From NCBI GenBank assembly GCA_016462055.1, contig JAEMTX010000045.1, positions 1-11,732 on the forward strand: a stretch of 11,732 bases of DNA, in the 5' to 3' direction. Below are positions 1 to 6,356 of this stretch, piece by piece. This DNA comes from Acidimicrobiia bacterium (GTDB lineage Bacteria > Actinomycetota > Acidimicrobiia > Acidimicrobiales > Acidimicrobilacustridaceae). The first letter of the stretch is position 1, and every line of letters begins with the position of its first letter. Below the pieces are notes generated by a model. The model searched no databases, was not told the DNA's origin, and saw only the letters and a program-made list of their open reading frames with translations. Both the position numbers and the translations under genes were made by a program.

Positions 1-59
1 ACTCACACAGTTTCGGTCGTGCTCACCACTTGGCCCTTGCTTTCTCAGCGGACCTCAGT

Positions 60-64
60 AGGAG
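60..64 (+). promoter_or_regulatory. Shine-Dalgarno site of the helicase gene
   Basis: AGGAG lies 9 nt before the ATG at 74, followed by a T/A-rich spacer. It fixes the start of the helicase. No in-frame alternative with comparable support is seen. Confidence 0.75.
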
Positions 65-73
65 ACTTTTTAT

Positions 74-1588
74 ATGGCGCCACCACGCCCCCGTTCCAAT
101 CGTTCCTCTTCGGGCGCGCGTCCTCGACCACGTTCCGATCGACCCCGCAATGAGAAGCCGCTCGCCCCGCAAGCGGCCCTTCCGGCGTTAGCTCCCGACA
201 ATGGCTTCTTTGCCCTCGGTGTGCCCGAGACCCTTTGCGGAGCACTCGCTCTTGAAGGCATTACCGATCCGTTCCCGATCCAGGTCTCGACACTTCCTGA
301 CTCATTAAACGGTCGCGACGTACTCGGCCGTGGTCGTACCGGTTCCGGCAAGACCCTCGCATTCGGTCTTGCTGTACTCACTCGTCTTTCGATGCTGCAG
401 CTTGAGCGTCAACCGTTCCGCCCGCGTGCGCTCATCCTTGCCCCCACTCGCGAACTCGCACTGCAGATCGACGCAACGATTGCGCCGCTTGCACGTCGCC
501 TTGGACTTCGTACCACGACCGTCTTCGGTGGCGTGGGTCAGAACCCTCAGGTCGACGCGCTTCGTAAGGGCGTCGATGTTGTTGTCGCATGTCCTGGTCG
601 TCTTGAGGACCTCATCAGCCAGAACTTCTGCAAGCTCGATCGCGTTGAAGTGTGTGTTCTTGATGAAGCCGATCACATGGCCGATCTCGGATTCCTTCCC
701 GGCGTGAAACGATTGCTCGATCGCACCCCCGACGACGCGCAGCATATGTTGTTCTCAGCAACGCTCGATAAGGGCGTCGACGTCATCGTTAAGCGCTACA
801 TGTCCGATCCGGTCACGCACAGCGTCGATTCCGAGCAGTCGCCGGTCAACACCATGACCCACCATGTGCTGCACGTAACGAACGATGATCGACTTCCCGT
901 CATTATCGATCTTGCTGCTGCACCTGGTCGCACAATTATTTTTACTCGTACGAAGCATCGCGCCAAGCAACTCACGCGTCAGTTGAACGCACATGGAGTT
1001 ATTTCGGTCGAGATGCACGGAAATCTTTCGCAGAATGTCCGCACGCGAAATCTTGCGGGGTTCTCCGACGGAACGGCAGCGGCCATGGTCGCTACCGATA
1101 TTGCAGCGCGCGGAATTCACGTCGATGACATATCGCTCGTGATCCACGCCGATCCGCCCATGGAGCACAAGGCATATCTCCATCGTTCTGGACGCACAGC
1201 ACGCGCCGGAAACGAAGGAGTCGTTGTCACGCTCGCAACGGAATCGCAACGCAAGGACACCGATCAACTCATGCGCAAGGCGGGTATTAAACCCACCGTG
1301 ACAAAAGTGCGCCCTGATTCACCGCTACTGCAGGAAATTGCTCCCGGTCAGCGACTGAAGAAAAGCGCCTCTGAAGTGAAGGCAATGCTCGATGTTCCCG
1401 AACCGGCCAAGACGCCCGGTGGTCGTCCGAATTCGCGTAACCCGCGTTCGGCGACTCCGTCAGCGTCTGGTCGGCCGAAGCGTGGCGGCCCAAGCAGTGG
1501 ACGCCGTGGTTCCGGCAGCGGTGCAAGTTCCGGTACCCGTCAGGGATCAAGCCGTTCTGCCGGTCGACAGGGCGGACGCTCGCGTTAG
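74..1588 (+). CDS. DEAD-box ATP-dependent RNA helicase (RhlE/CsdA-like)
   Basis: A 504-residue cytoplasmic enzyme expected to unwind or remodel RNA duplexes using ATP, for example in ribosome assembly, mRNA turnover or cold adaptation. The full motif set is visible in order: Q motif GITDPFPIQ (62-70), Walker A RTGSGKT (88-94), Ia PTRELAL (124-130), Ib CPGRL (173-177), DEAD (197-200), SAT (228-230), motif IV IIFTRTK (288-294), V ATDIAARG (340-347) and VI HRSGRTARAG (370-379). The N-terminal 30 residues are basic and Pro/Arg-rich. Residues 445-504 form a Gly/Ser/Arg-rich tail with no fold visible, probably a disordered RNA-binding tail. The ATG is chosen because AGGAG (60-64) lies 9 nt upstream. 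The first 73 bases of the window show no convincing promoter. The family is certain; the exact subfamily is not. Confidence 0.96.
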   Translation: MAPPRPRSNRSSSGARPRPRSDRPRNEKPLAPQAALPALAPDNGFFALGVPETLCGALALEGITDPFPIQVSTLPDSLNGRDVLGRGRTGSGKTLAFGLAVLTRLSMLQLERQPFRPRALILAPTRELALQIDATIAPLARRLGLRTTTVFGGVGQNPQVDALRKGVDVVVACPGRLEDLISQNFCKLDRVEVCVLDEADHMADLGFLPGVKRLLDRTPDDAQHMLFSATLDKGVDVIVKRYMSDPVTHSVDSEQSPVNTMTHHVLHVTNDDRLPVIIDLAAAPGRTIIFTRTKHRAKQLTRQLNAHGVISVEMHGNLSQNVRTRNLAGFSDGTAAAMVATDIAARGIHVDDISLVIHADPPMEHKAYLHRSGRTARAGNEGVVVTLATESQRKDTDQLMRKAGIKPTVTKVRPDSPLLQEIAPGQRLKKSASEVKAMLDVPEPAKTPGGRPNSRNPRSATPSASGRPKRGGPSSGRRGSGSGASSGTRQGSSRSAGRQGGRSR

Positions 1589-1593
1589 GCGCG

Positions 1594-2082
1594 ATGATTC
1601 CCACCATGAATTTCTTCGAAGCGAACATGAAACTCGGCGAAGCCGAGACCCTCGATATCGAAACCGCCGAACTTCTCATCCGAGTCGAAAACAGCGGCGA
1701 TGTTCTCTACAACGAACTTGCGGCCCGTTTAAATAACGAAGAGGCCGCCGAGCTTCTTCGTAAGAATGGGCGCGAAGAGGTTGGTCACGCTCGTCGCATA
1801 ATGAAGGTGATCTCACTCAAGACCGGCACCGAATACGTGCCGTCGGCCGAGGTGCTCGAGAAGTTCGAAGTTGATCTTCCCGATTCGGTCGACGCTTCGG
1901 CACTACCGATGATCGTCGAGGGCGAACTCCAGGGAGACCTCGGCTACCAAAAGTGGGCGTCCCACGAAACCGATCCGGAAATCATCGAACTGTTGCTTCG
2001 CAACGGCCGTGAAGAAACCAAACACGCCGAGCGGATCAAGAAGGCAATAGGAATCTTGGCCTCAGCCGAGGCTGCGCAGTAG
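1594..2082 (+). CDS. Ferritin-like diiron protein (rubrerythrin-type four-helix bundle)
   Basis: A 162-residue soluble protein with the two ExxH signatures of a ferritin-like diiron site: E62-x-x-H65 (EEVGH) and E141-x-x-H144 (EETKH). Likely partner ligands are E32 (VENSGD helix) and E111 (EGELQ helix). No C-terminal rubredoxin Cys4 domain is present, so it is a bare bundle. Its role may be peroxide reduction, iron handling or another diiron oxidase activity; the sequence does not say which. The two halves resemble each other (residues 54-71 and 133-150), as expected for a bundle built by helix-pair duplication. It starts 5 bp after the helicase stop with no SD, so it is probably co-transcribed and reached by translational reinitiation. 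In-frame ATGs at 1606 and 1627 are possible alternative starts; all diiron residues lie downstream of them. Confidence 0.85.
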   Translation: MIPTMNFFEANMKLGEAETLDIETAELLIRVENSGDVLYNELAARLNNEEAAELLRKNGREEVGHARRIMKVISLKTGTEYVPSAEVLEKFEVDLPDSVDASALPMIVEGELQGDLGYQKWASHETDPEIIELLLRNGREETKHAERIKKAIGILASAEAAQ

Positions 2083-2114
2083 CGCACTAGCAACACACAA
2101 AGTCGTCGCAGTAC

Positions 2115-2132
2115 CTGCTCTAAATAGGGCAG
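2115..2132 (+). other. Small hairpin upstream of the oxidoreductase gene
   Basis: CTGCTCT (2115-2121) pairs with AGGGCAG (2126-2132) over 7 bp, including one G-U pair, around an AAAT loop. It lies in the 80-bp gap between the ferritin-like gene and the oxidoreductase. No T-run follows, so it is a poor intrinsic terminator. It could be an operator or chance. I see no clear promoter elsewhere in this gap. Confidence 0.3.
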
Positions 2133-2147
2133 AATCACATTCCACTT

Positions 2148-2155
2148 AGGGGAGG
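2148..2155 (+). promoter_or_regulatory. Shine-Dalgarno site of the oxidoreductase gene
   Basis: AGGGGAGG lies 7 nt before the ATG at 2163 and decides that start. A nearer ATG at 2158 is out of frame and stops after four codons. Confidence 0.85.
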
Positions 2156-2162
2156 ACATGAC

Positions 2163-3146
2163 ATGGCAATGACCATGATGCGTTTCAACTGCATCCAGCC
2201 AGGACTCGAGCCAAATGAGATGGCCGATCGATACAACGCCATGCTCGACATGGCTCAGGTTCTTGATGAACTTGGTGGCGGCATGGTGACGCTCGAAGAG
2301 CATCACGGCGCCGAAAATGGTTGGAGTTCCTCTCCGCTCACAATGGCTGCTGCAATTCTCAGTCGCACGAAGAACGTTTCAGTTTCGCTTTCGGCGTTGC
2401 TTATTCCTCTTCACGATCCATTGCGCATTGCCGAAGACATCGCCGTCATCGACCTCATGTCGAAGGGTCGCCTCACCGTCATTGGCGGTCTTGGCTATCG
2501 CCCGAGCGAATACGCAGCACATGGCAAGTCATGGGCCGATCGCGGAAAGATCATGGACGAATGCGTCGATGTCATGCTCAAGGCATGGACCGGCGAACCA
2601 TTCGAATATCGCGGTACCACCGTGCAGGTCACGCCGCGTCCTTACACGCAACCACACCCGATGTTCCTTCTTGGCGGAACCTCGAAGCCCGCAGCCCGTC
2701 GTGCCGCGCGCTTTGGACTTCCCATCATGTGGGCGGCCCCGGTTCCTGAGATCGAGGCCCACTATTACGAAAAGTGCGCCGAGTACGGCACGCAGGGTTT
2801 CGCCATGGCTCCGCCTGATGATTTTCACCATGTCTTCTTTGCCGAAGACGTCGATGCCGGATGGGCCGCTATGGGCGAGCACATCCTTCACGAGGCCACG
2901 ACCTATTCCTCATGGCAGACCTCCGACATCAAGTCCTCGGCTCATTCGCATGCCAAGACCGTTGGCGAACTGCGTGAAGAGGGTCTGTACCAGGTCGTCT
3001 CTCCGGCCCAAGCGGTCGAAGAAGCGAAGGCCGCTGGCGATTTTGCTGTCTTCGCGATGCACCCGCTTTGCGGTGGGATGCCGATTTCGGAAAGTTGGAA
3101 GCAGATCGATCTGCTTCGTAACGAAATCCTTCCCGCACTGGCCTAA
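2163..3146 (+). CDS. LLM-class flavin-dependent oxidoreductase (luciferase-like monooxygenase)
   Basis: A 327-residue cytoplasmic TIM-barrel enzyme of the bacterial-luciferase superfamily. It would use reduced flavin (FMNH2) or coenzyme F420 to oxidise or reduce a small organic substrate. Family hallmarks are EEHH (45-48) at the end of an early strand, the stretch DPLRIAEDIAVID (85-97) followed by MSKGR (99-103), GGLGYRPSEY (108-117), GGTSKPAARRAARFG (171-185), and a C-terminal region with HPLCGGMP (300-307) and SW (311-312). Length is normal for the family, and the start is fixed by the SD at 2148-2155. The cyclase-family hydrolase gene follows 76 bp downstream across a strong hairpin, so the two probably form one catabolic unit. 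The choice of cofactor, FMN or F420, cannot be made by eye. The family call is firm; the substrate is unknown. Confidence 0.93.
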   Translation: MAMTMMRFNCIQPGLEPNEMADRYNAMLDMAQVLDELGGGMVTLEEHHGAENGWSSSPLTMAAAILSRTKNVSVSLSALLIPLHDPLRIAEDIAVIDLMSKGRLTVIGGLGYRPSEYAAHGKSWADRGKIMDECVDVMLKAWTGEPFEYRGTTVQVTPRPYTQPHPMFLLGGTSKPAARRAARFGLPIMWAAPVPEIEAHYYEKCAEYGTQGFAMAPPDDFHHVFFAEDVDAGWAAMGEHILHEATTYSSWQTSDIKSSAHSHAKTVGELREEGLYQVVSPAQAVEEAKAAGDFAVFAMHPLCGGMPISESWKQIDLLRNEILPALA

Positions 3147-3151
3147 GCGAT

Positions 3152-3175
3152 TCCGGCGGCAGCGATGCCGCCGGA
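3152..3175 (+). other. Intercistronic hairpin with GCGA tetraloop
   Basis: A perfect 10-bp stem, TCCGGCGGCA (3152-3161) with TGCCGCCGGA (3166-3175), closes on the loop GCGA, a GNRA tetraloop. It starts 5 nt after the oxidoreductase stop codon. The downstream stretch (GTTGTACCTTTC) is only partly T-rich. It could therefore be a leaky terminator, or an RNA stability or processing element that lowers cyclase expression relative to the oxidoreductase. Confidence 0.65.
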
Positions 3176-3210
3176 GTTGTACCTTTCAGGAACTGACATA
3201 TCGATCTACC

Positions 3211-3216
3211 GGGGGA
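3211..3216 (+). promoter_or_regulatory. Shine-Dalgarno site of the cyclase-family gene
   Basis: GGGGGA lies 6 nt upstream of the ATG at 3223. It decides the start, since the same frame happens to be open for about 900 bases further upstream through the oxidoreductase gene. Confidence 0.75.
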
Positions 3217-3222
3217 ACTCAC

Positions 3223-4122
3223 ATGAGCACGAATAATTGGGGCCGTTGGGGCGCCGACGACGAGCGCGGAGCGCTCAATCACCTGACACCTGAGGTCATC
3301 AAGGCTGCTGCAGCTTCAATCACCACGGGCAAGGTCTACAGCCTTGGCATTCCGATTCAGGGCCAGGGTGTTCCGTTGCTCGATTACCGCGGAACCCCGA
3401 TGCGTCTGACACTGCAAGACGGCACCGACGACGGCATCTACGAAAGTTACGGTGCAAAAGAAGGAACAGGCGCACACGAAGACGTGCTCGTCATGGCCTC
3501 GCACACCACCTCACATATGGACGCTCTTATCCATGTGTACGAAGACTACAAGCATTACAATGGCGTTCCTTACGGCGAGATGCGTGCACTTGGTGGTGCG
3601 GGCAAACTTGGTATCGAAAAGGTCGACAGTTTCGCGGCACGCTCGGTCATTCTCGACATCGTGAAGTTGAAGGGTGCCGACAAGTGGCTTGAGCCCGGCA
3701 CGATGATCATGGCTGCCGATCTTCAGGCCGCTGCTGCTGCGCAGGGTGTTGAAGTTCGCGCCGGCGACGTTGTCCTTATTCGTACCGGTCATCTTGATAT
3801 GTGGTGGGCCAACAATGCTGCTGGCGAACCCGAAGGTTTCGCGCAGGCTGGTATTGGTTCCGACGCTGCTGAGTGGCTGGCGTCAATGGATGTCACTGCC
3901 GTTGGTTCTGACAATGCTGCTGTCGAAGTCATTCCGTTCGATAACAACGACTTCCTTATCGTGCACAAGATCCTTCTTGTGCAGGCTGGCATCTTCCTGC
4001 TTGAGCATCTCGATCTTCGTCAGCCGTGTGAAGACGGCAACTACGAGGGCGTCATTGCCGTGTCGCCGCTCAAGGTCACGGGTGCAACCGGTTCGCCGAT
4101 CAATCCGGTGTTCATTTCCTAA
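3223..4122 (+). CDS. Cyclase-family metal-dependent hydrolase (kynurenine formamidase/isatin hydrolase-like)
   Basis: A 299-residue protein of the putative cyclase superfamily, whose characterised members hydrolyse amides or lactam/lactone rings with divalent metals (kynurenine formamidase, isatin hydrolase). The metal-binding signature HxxxHxDxxxH is present as HTTSHMDALIH: H94, H98, D100, H104. A second conserved region near the C-terminus contains H248 and E261 (VHKILL...LLEHLDL), matching the usual His/Glu of the family. GDVVLIRTG (181-189) is a typical core strand. In many relatives the first motif reads HxGTHxDxPxH; here T-S replaces G-T and L replaces P, as in the longer actinobacterial and proteobacterial branch. 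The true start is the ATG after GGGGGA, not the much longer open frame that overlaps the previous gene. It is the last gene of its unit and is followed by a strong terminator. The substrate is not known. Confidence 0.9.
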   Translation: MSTNNWGRWGADDERGALNHLTPEVIKAAAASITTGKVYSLGIPIQGQGVPLLDYRGTPMRLTLQDGTDDGIYESYGAKEGTGAHEDVLVMASHTTSHMDALIHVYEDYKHYNGVPYGEMRALGGAGKLGIEKVDSFAARSVILDIVKLKGADKWLEPGTMIMAADLQAAAAAQGVEVRAGDVVLIRTGHLDMWWANNAAGEPEGFAQAGIGSDAAEWLASMDVTAVGSDNAAVEVIPFDNNDFLIVHKILLVQAGIFLLEHLDLRQPCEDGNYEGVIAVSPLKVTGATGSPINPVFIS

Positions 4123-4132
4123 GCGTTTGTGC

Positions 4133-4170
4133 AACGGGCCCCGGCTTCGGTCGGGGCCCGTTTGCGTTTT
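4133..4170 (+). terminator. Rho-independent terminator with UUCG tetraloop
   Basis: A 13-bp stem pairs 4133-4145 with 4150-4162, with one G-U pair. It is closed by C(UUCG)G, the very stable tetraloop, with TTCG at 4146-4149. The stem core is CGGGCCCCG / CGGGGCCCG, followed by TTTGCGTTTT. It lies 11 nt after the cyclase stop codon and ends the oxidoreductase-cyclase unit. Confidence 0.93.
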
Positions 4171-4181
4171 GCAGTGCACCG

Positions 4182-4198
4182 ATGAACCCGTCGTTCAT
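4182..4198. promoter_or_regulatory. Palindrome ATGAAC-N5-GTTCAT, candidate operator
   Basis: ATGAAC (4182-4187) and GTTCAT (4193-4198) are perfect inverted copies separated by CCGTC, just upstream of the HAD phosphatase gene. A second palindrome with the same ATGAA/TTCAT arms lies at 4212-4221. Together they could bind a dimeric regulator. No promoter hexamers are clear here. Confidence 0.35.
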
Positions 4199-4211
4199 TT
4201 CGTGAGTCAGA

Positions 4212-4221
4212 ATGAATTCAT
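4212..4221. promoter_or_regulatory. Perfect 10-bp palindrome overlapping the HAD start codon
   Basis: ATGAATTCAT is a perfect palindrome whose last AT forms the first two bases of the start codon at 4220. Its arms match those of the palindrome at 4182-4198, with centres about 26.5 bp apart (roughly 2.5 helical turns). Confidence 0.3.
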
Positions 4222-4873
4222 GGCAATCACGACTGTGCTGTTCGATCTCGATGGAACGCTCATCAACAGCAGTCCTGGGATCCGTCGCTGCGTCGATGAG
4301 TCACTTGCGCATCACGGATACCCCGCCATTACCGATGAACAGTTTTCTTCGTTCATTGGGCCTCCGTTAACAACGGGATTCGGTTTTGTGGCCTCAGATG
4401 AATCGCTGATCGAGTCACTCATCACCGTGTATCGCGAGCACTACGGCGCCGGCGGAATGTACGAGTATTCGGTATACGACGGGATTCCTGAACTCCTTAC
4501 GCGTTTGAACGACGCGGGCTTCCGCCTTGCGGTTGCGACTTCGAAACGCACTGGGTTTGCTCGACCAGTTGTTGAGCACGCTGGTCTCGCTTCGCAGTTC
4601 GAAATAGTGGTGGGCTCAGAACGCGATGGCGCCGGCGCCGAGAAACCAGTGGTCATGAGATCAGTGTTTGAGCAGATGGCAATTGCTGATCCATCAACAG
4701 TTGTGATGATCGGTGATCGGGAACACGACGGCTATGGCGCTACTGCCACCGGTACCGATTTTATCGGCGTGTTGTGGGGCTTTGGCAGCCGCGGTGAACT
4801 TCAAGCAGCGGGCGCGAGGGAACTCGTGGCGCACCCTTCCGAAATCGAAGGCCTACTTACAAAAGGTTTGTGA
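4220..4873 (+). CDS. HAD-family hydrolase, phosphoglycolate phosphatase-like
   Basis: A 217-residue cytoplasmic phosphatase of the HAD superfamily with a C1 helical cap. Motif I is FDLDGTL (8-14), with nucleophile D9 and acid/base D11. Motif II is VATSK (105-109), with T107. Motif III is the lysine in AEKP (K142). Motif IV is GDREHD (165-170), with metal ligands D166 and D170. This arrangement fits phosphoglycolate phosphatase and 5'-nucleotidase-like relatives; the substrate is open. There is no good SD. GTG at 4202 is an in-frame alternative that would add six residues (VSQNEF). The same frame is open upstream through the terminator and the cyclase gene, but that part does not look like protein. 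The TGA at 4871-4873 directly abuts the stop codon of the opposing gene. Confidence 0.92.
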   Translation: MAITTVLFDLDGTLINSSPGIRRCVDESLAHHGYPAITDEQFSSFIGPPLTTGFGFVASDESLIESLITVYREHYGAGGMYEYSVYDGIPELLTRLNDAGFRLAVATSKRTGFARPVVEHAGLASQFEIVVGSERDGAGAEKPVVMRSVFEQMAIADPSTVVMIGDREHDGYGATATGTDFIGVLWGFGSRGELQAAGARELVAHPSEIEGLLTKGL

Positions 4874-6250
4874 TTATTCGTCGAGTTTCGACCACGTGCG
4901 TGTCGGGTAGAGAGAGACCGCGGGATCATGCAGCCATTCATCTCGATAGGCACGGCGAGTGAGATAGGCAATGACAGCGGTGTCATCGATTTCGTTGCTG
5001 AGGATTCGTTCGTTGAGTGCATCCATTCCCTCCTGCCTCGAGACGGGACGAGATCCAAGTAGTGGCTCGAGTTCATCGCACTCAATTGCATCAAGTTGTG
5101 CACCAAATCGACGTTTGCGGTCCATCATCTTGATAAGAATGGCCGCATCGCCCGCGCGGGACTGTGCAAACGCATCAGAAAGATGGGGGGCAACGTCCTT
5201 TTCGAGCGACCAAATCGCCGCGTCGGCAAACACGTCTTTTTCGCCAGGACCGAAAAGTTCATCGGGCATTGTTGGCTTCTCAACAGTGATTCCCGCCGCT
5301 TCCGAGAGCGATTCACAGGTGGCCCGATCGCCGAGGTACCGGTAACAGAGAAACCACGCCAACGATTCTCGTGGGTGCGCGTTGACAGAAATTGCATGAA
5401 TCGGAATCATGCCGCGAACGTTTTGCTGGACTCGGTAGTACTGCGCCGCAAACTTCGTATACGGAATGCCCGAAACTTCTTGGTAGAGGTGAAACAGGCC
5501 GGTGAGTCCACCGCTTGGGTTCCAGAACTCGCGAGCGCAGATGTTGCCGAGGTCCTCAAGTGGATCTCCGTAGTGGCCCCACTCCAAGTCAATGATCGCG
5601 CTGACTTCGTTGCCGTCGAACATGAAATTCACAGGGCCGGTATCGCCTTGAACAAGCGAGAGACGAGCGATCGTCGAGGGGGCGTTTTGTCGGAGCCAAC
5701 GAACGCCGTAGGTGATGAGTGGGTCGGAGTAGGTAGAAAGAAACGACGACCACTGCTCGAGCGCAAGGTCGACATCGTTGAGCGCCGCTTCCTGTGGAGT
5801 CGTCGGTAGATACGGCATCACATCGTCGAGACCAAGATCGGCAAGGTCGAGAGTGTGGAGGCGGGCGATGACTCGAATGAAGTCCTCCATAACTGCGCGC
5901 TGTTGCACGGGATCATCAAGTTTGTCGATGTCTGAGCGTCCTCGAACCCGCTCAAAGAGTGTGCAGTTGAGTTCGTGGCTCACTCCATAGACCTCAGGCA
6001 CGGGAATATCGGTCTGCGCCAGCGCTTGGATGATGCGGGTCTCTCGCGTCAGCGAGGTCGATGACTTCGGACCAGCAGGGGTCCGTTCCAGGCGCAGAAA
6101 GCCTTTGAGAACTGACCCATCTGGTCGCGTGACGTCGACAACCCACGCTTCACGCCTTGCGACATGTCGGTGCAGTGTCGTGATCTCCCCGCCACCAGTT
6201 TCAGCAATCCATTCGACCATCCCGTCGGGAAGGTCATGCGTGTGTTCCAT
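4874..6250 (-). CDS. Phosphotransferase family protein (APH/choline kinase-like fold)
   Basis: A 458-residue protein-kinase-like phosphotransferase. The catalytic loop reads VQGDTGPVNFMF (200-211). D203 is the presumed base and N208 the metal-binding Asn, but the usual His of the HGDxxxxN Brenner motif is Gln201. The metal-binding DxE/DxD motif is IIDLEWGHYGDP (219-230), with D221. N-lobe strands precede it (AWVVDVTRPDG, 35-45; LKGFLRLE, 48-55) and the region through 270 matches the C-lobe. Residues beyond about 310 form an extra C-terminal helical part not needed for the kinase fold. Relatives act on aminoglycosides, choline, homoserine or acyl-hydroxy acids; antibiotic resistance should not be assumed. 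ATG at 6250 is chosen because AAGGGGGG lies 6 nt upstream. The open frame continues to 6490 but overlaps the divergent gene. It converges on the HAD gene with 0 bp between stops. Confidence 0.88.
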   Translation of the reverse strand: MEHTHDLPDGMVEWIAETGGGEITTLHRHVARREAWVVDVTRPDGSVLKGFLRLERTPAGPKSSTSLTRETRIIQALAQTDIPVPEVYGVSHELNCTLFERVRGRSDIDKLDDPVQQRAVMEDFIRVIARLHTLDLADLGLDDVMPYLPTTPQEAALNDVDLALEQWSSFLSTYSDPLITYGVRWLRQNAPSTIARLSLVQGDTGPVNFMFDGNEVSAIIDLEWGHYGDPLEDLGNICAREFWNPSGGLTGLFHLYQEVSGIPYTKFAAQYYRVQQNVRGMIPIHAISVNAHPRESLAWFLCYRYLGDRATCESLSEAAGITVEKPTMPDELFGPGEKDVFADAAIWSLEKDVAPHLSDAFAQSRAGDAAILIKMMDRKRRFGAQLDAIECDELEPLLGSRPVSRQEGMDALNERILSNEIDDTAVIAYLTRRAYRDEWLHDPAVSLYPTRTWSKLDE

Positions 6251-6356
6251 CAGATTCCCCCCTTGTGCTCCAAGCAACGTAGTCACCCCAAGAGTTCCGT
6301 GTTCCGAATAGCGCTTGATCACAGGGGCGGGGTTTTCTTGTGGGAGTGTGACGCCC
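6251..6356. promoter_or_regulatory. Divergent intergenic region, presumed two promoters
   Basis: This 106-bp spacer separates the divergently read phosphotransferase (-) and lipoprotein hydrolase (+). It must hold promoters for both unless transcription enters from elsewhere, yet no convincing -35/-10 pair is visible on either strand. On the + side it carries a G-rich stretch (GGGGCGGGG followed by TTTTCTTGTGGGAG); GGGAG at 6342-6346 is the likely ribosome-binding site for the ATG at 6357. Confidence 0.45.
6257..6264 (-). promoter_or_regulatory. Shine-Dalgarno site of the phosphotransferase gene
   Basis: On the minus strand this reads AAGGGGGG, 6 nt before the ATG at 6250-6248. It decides the start and argues against the 80-residue upstream extension that the open frame would allow. 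Confidence 0.8.

Noticed and set aside
1..73. Possible promoter before the helicase (TTGGCC at 30-35 or TTGCTT at 37-42)
   Set aside because: No -10 hexamer at suitable spacing; the only candidate overlaps the SD site.
755..1267. 170-residue minus-strand open frame inside the helicase gene
   Set aside because: It is a shadow frame opposite conserved helicase motifs IV-VI, with no supporting start signal.
2317..3222. Long open frame upstream of and in frame with the cyclase gene, which would make a 601-residue protein
   Set aside because: It overlaps the whole oxidoreductase gene in another frame, its translation is Arg/Ser/Pro-rich with no motif, and the cyclase ATG at 3223 has a strong SD and begins the family domain.
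3746..4219. Open frame extending the HAD gene upstream through the cyclase gene
   Set aside because: It crosses the intrinsic terminator, overlaps a clear gene, and is basic and motif-free. The HAD fold starts directly at the ATG at 4220.
5096..5809. 237-residue + strand open frame opposite the phosphotransferase
   Set aside because: It is a codon-bias shadow of the minus-strand gene; the translation shows no domain and no ribosome-binding site.
4874..6250. Aminoglycoside-resistance gene
   Set aside because: It matches only the general APH fold; the altered catalytic loop, long C-terminal part and chromosomal context give no support for resistance.
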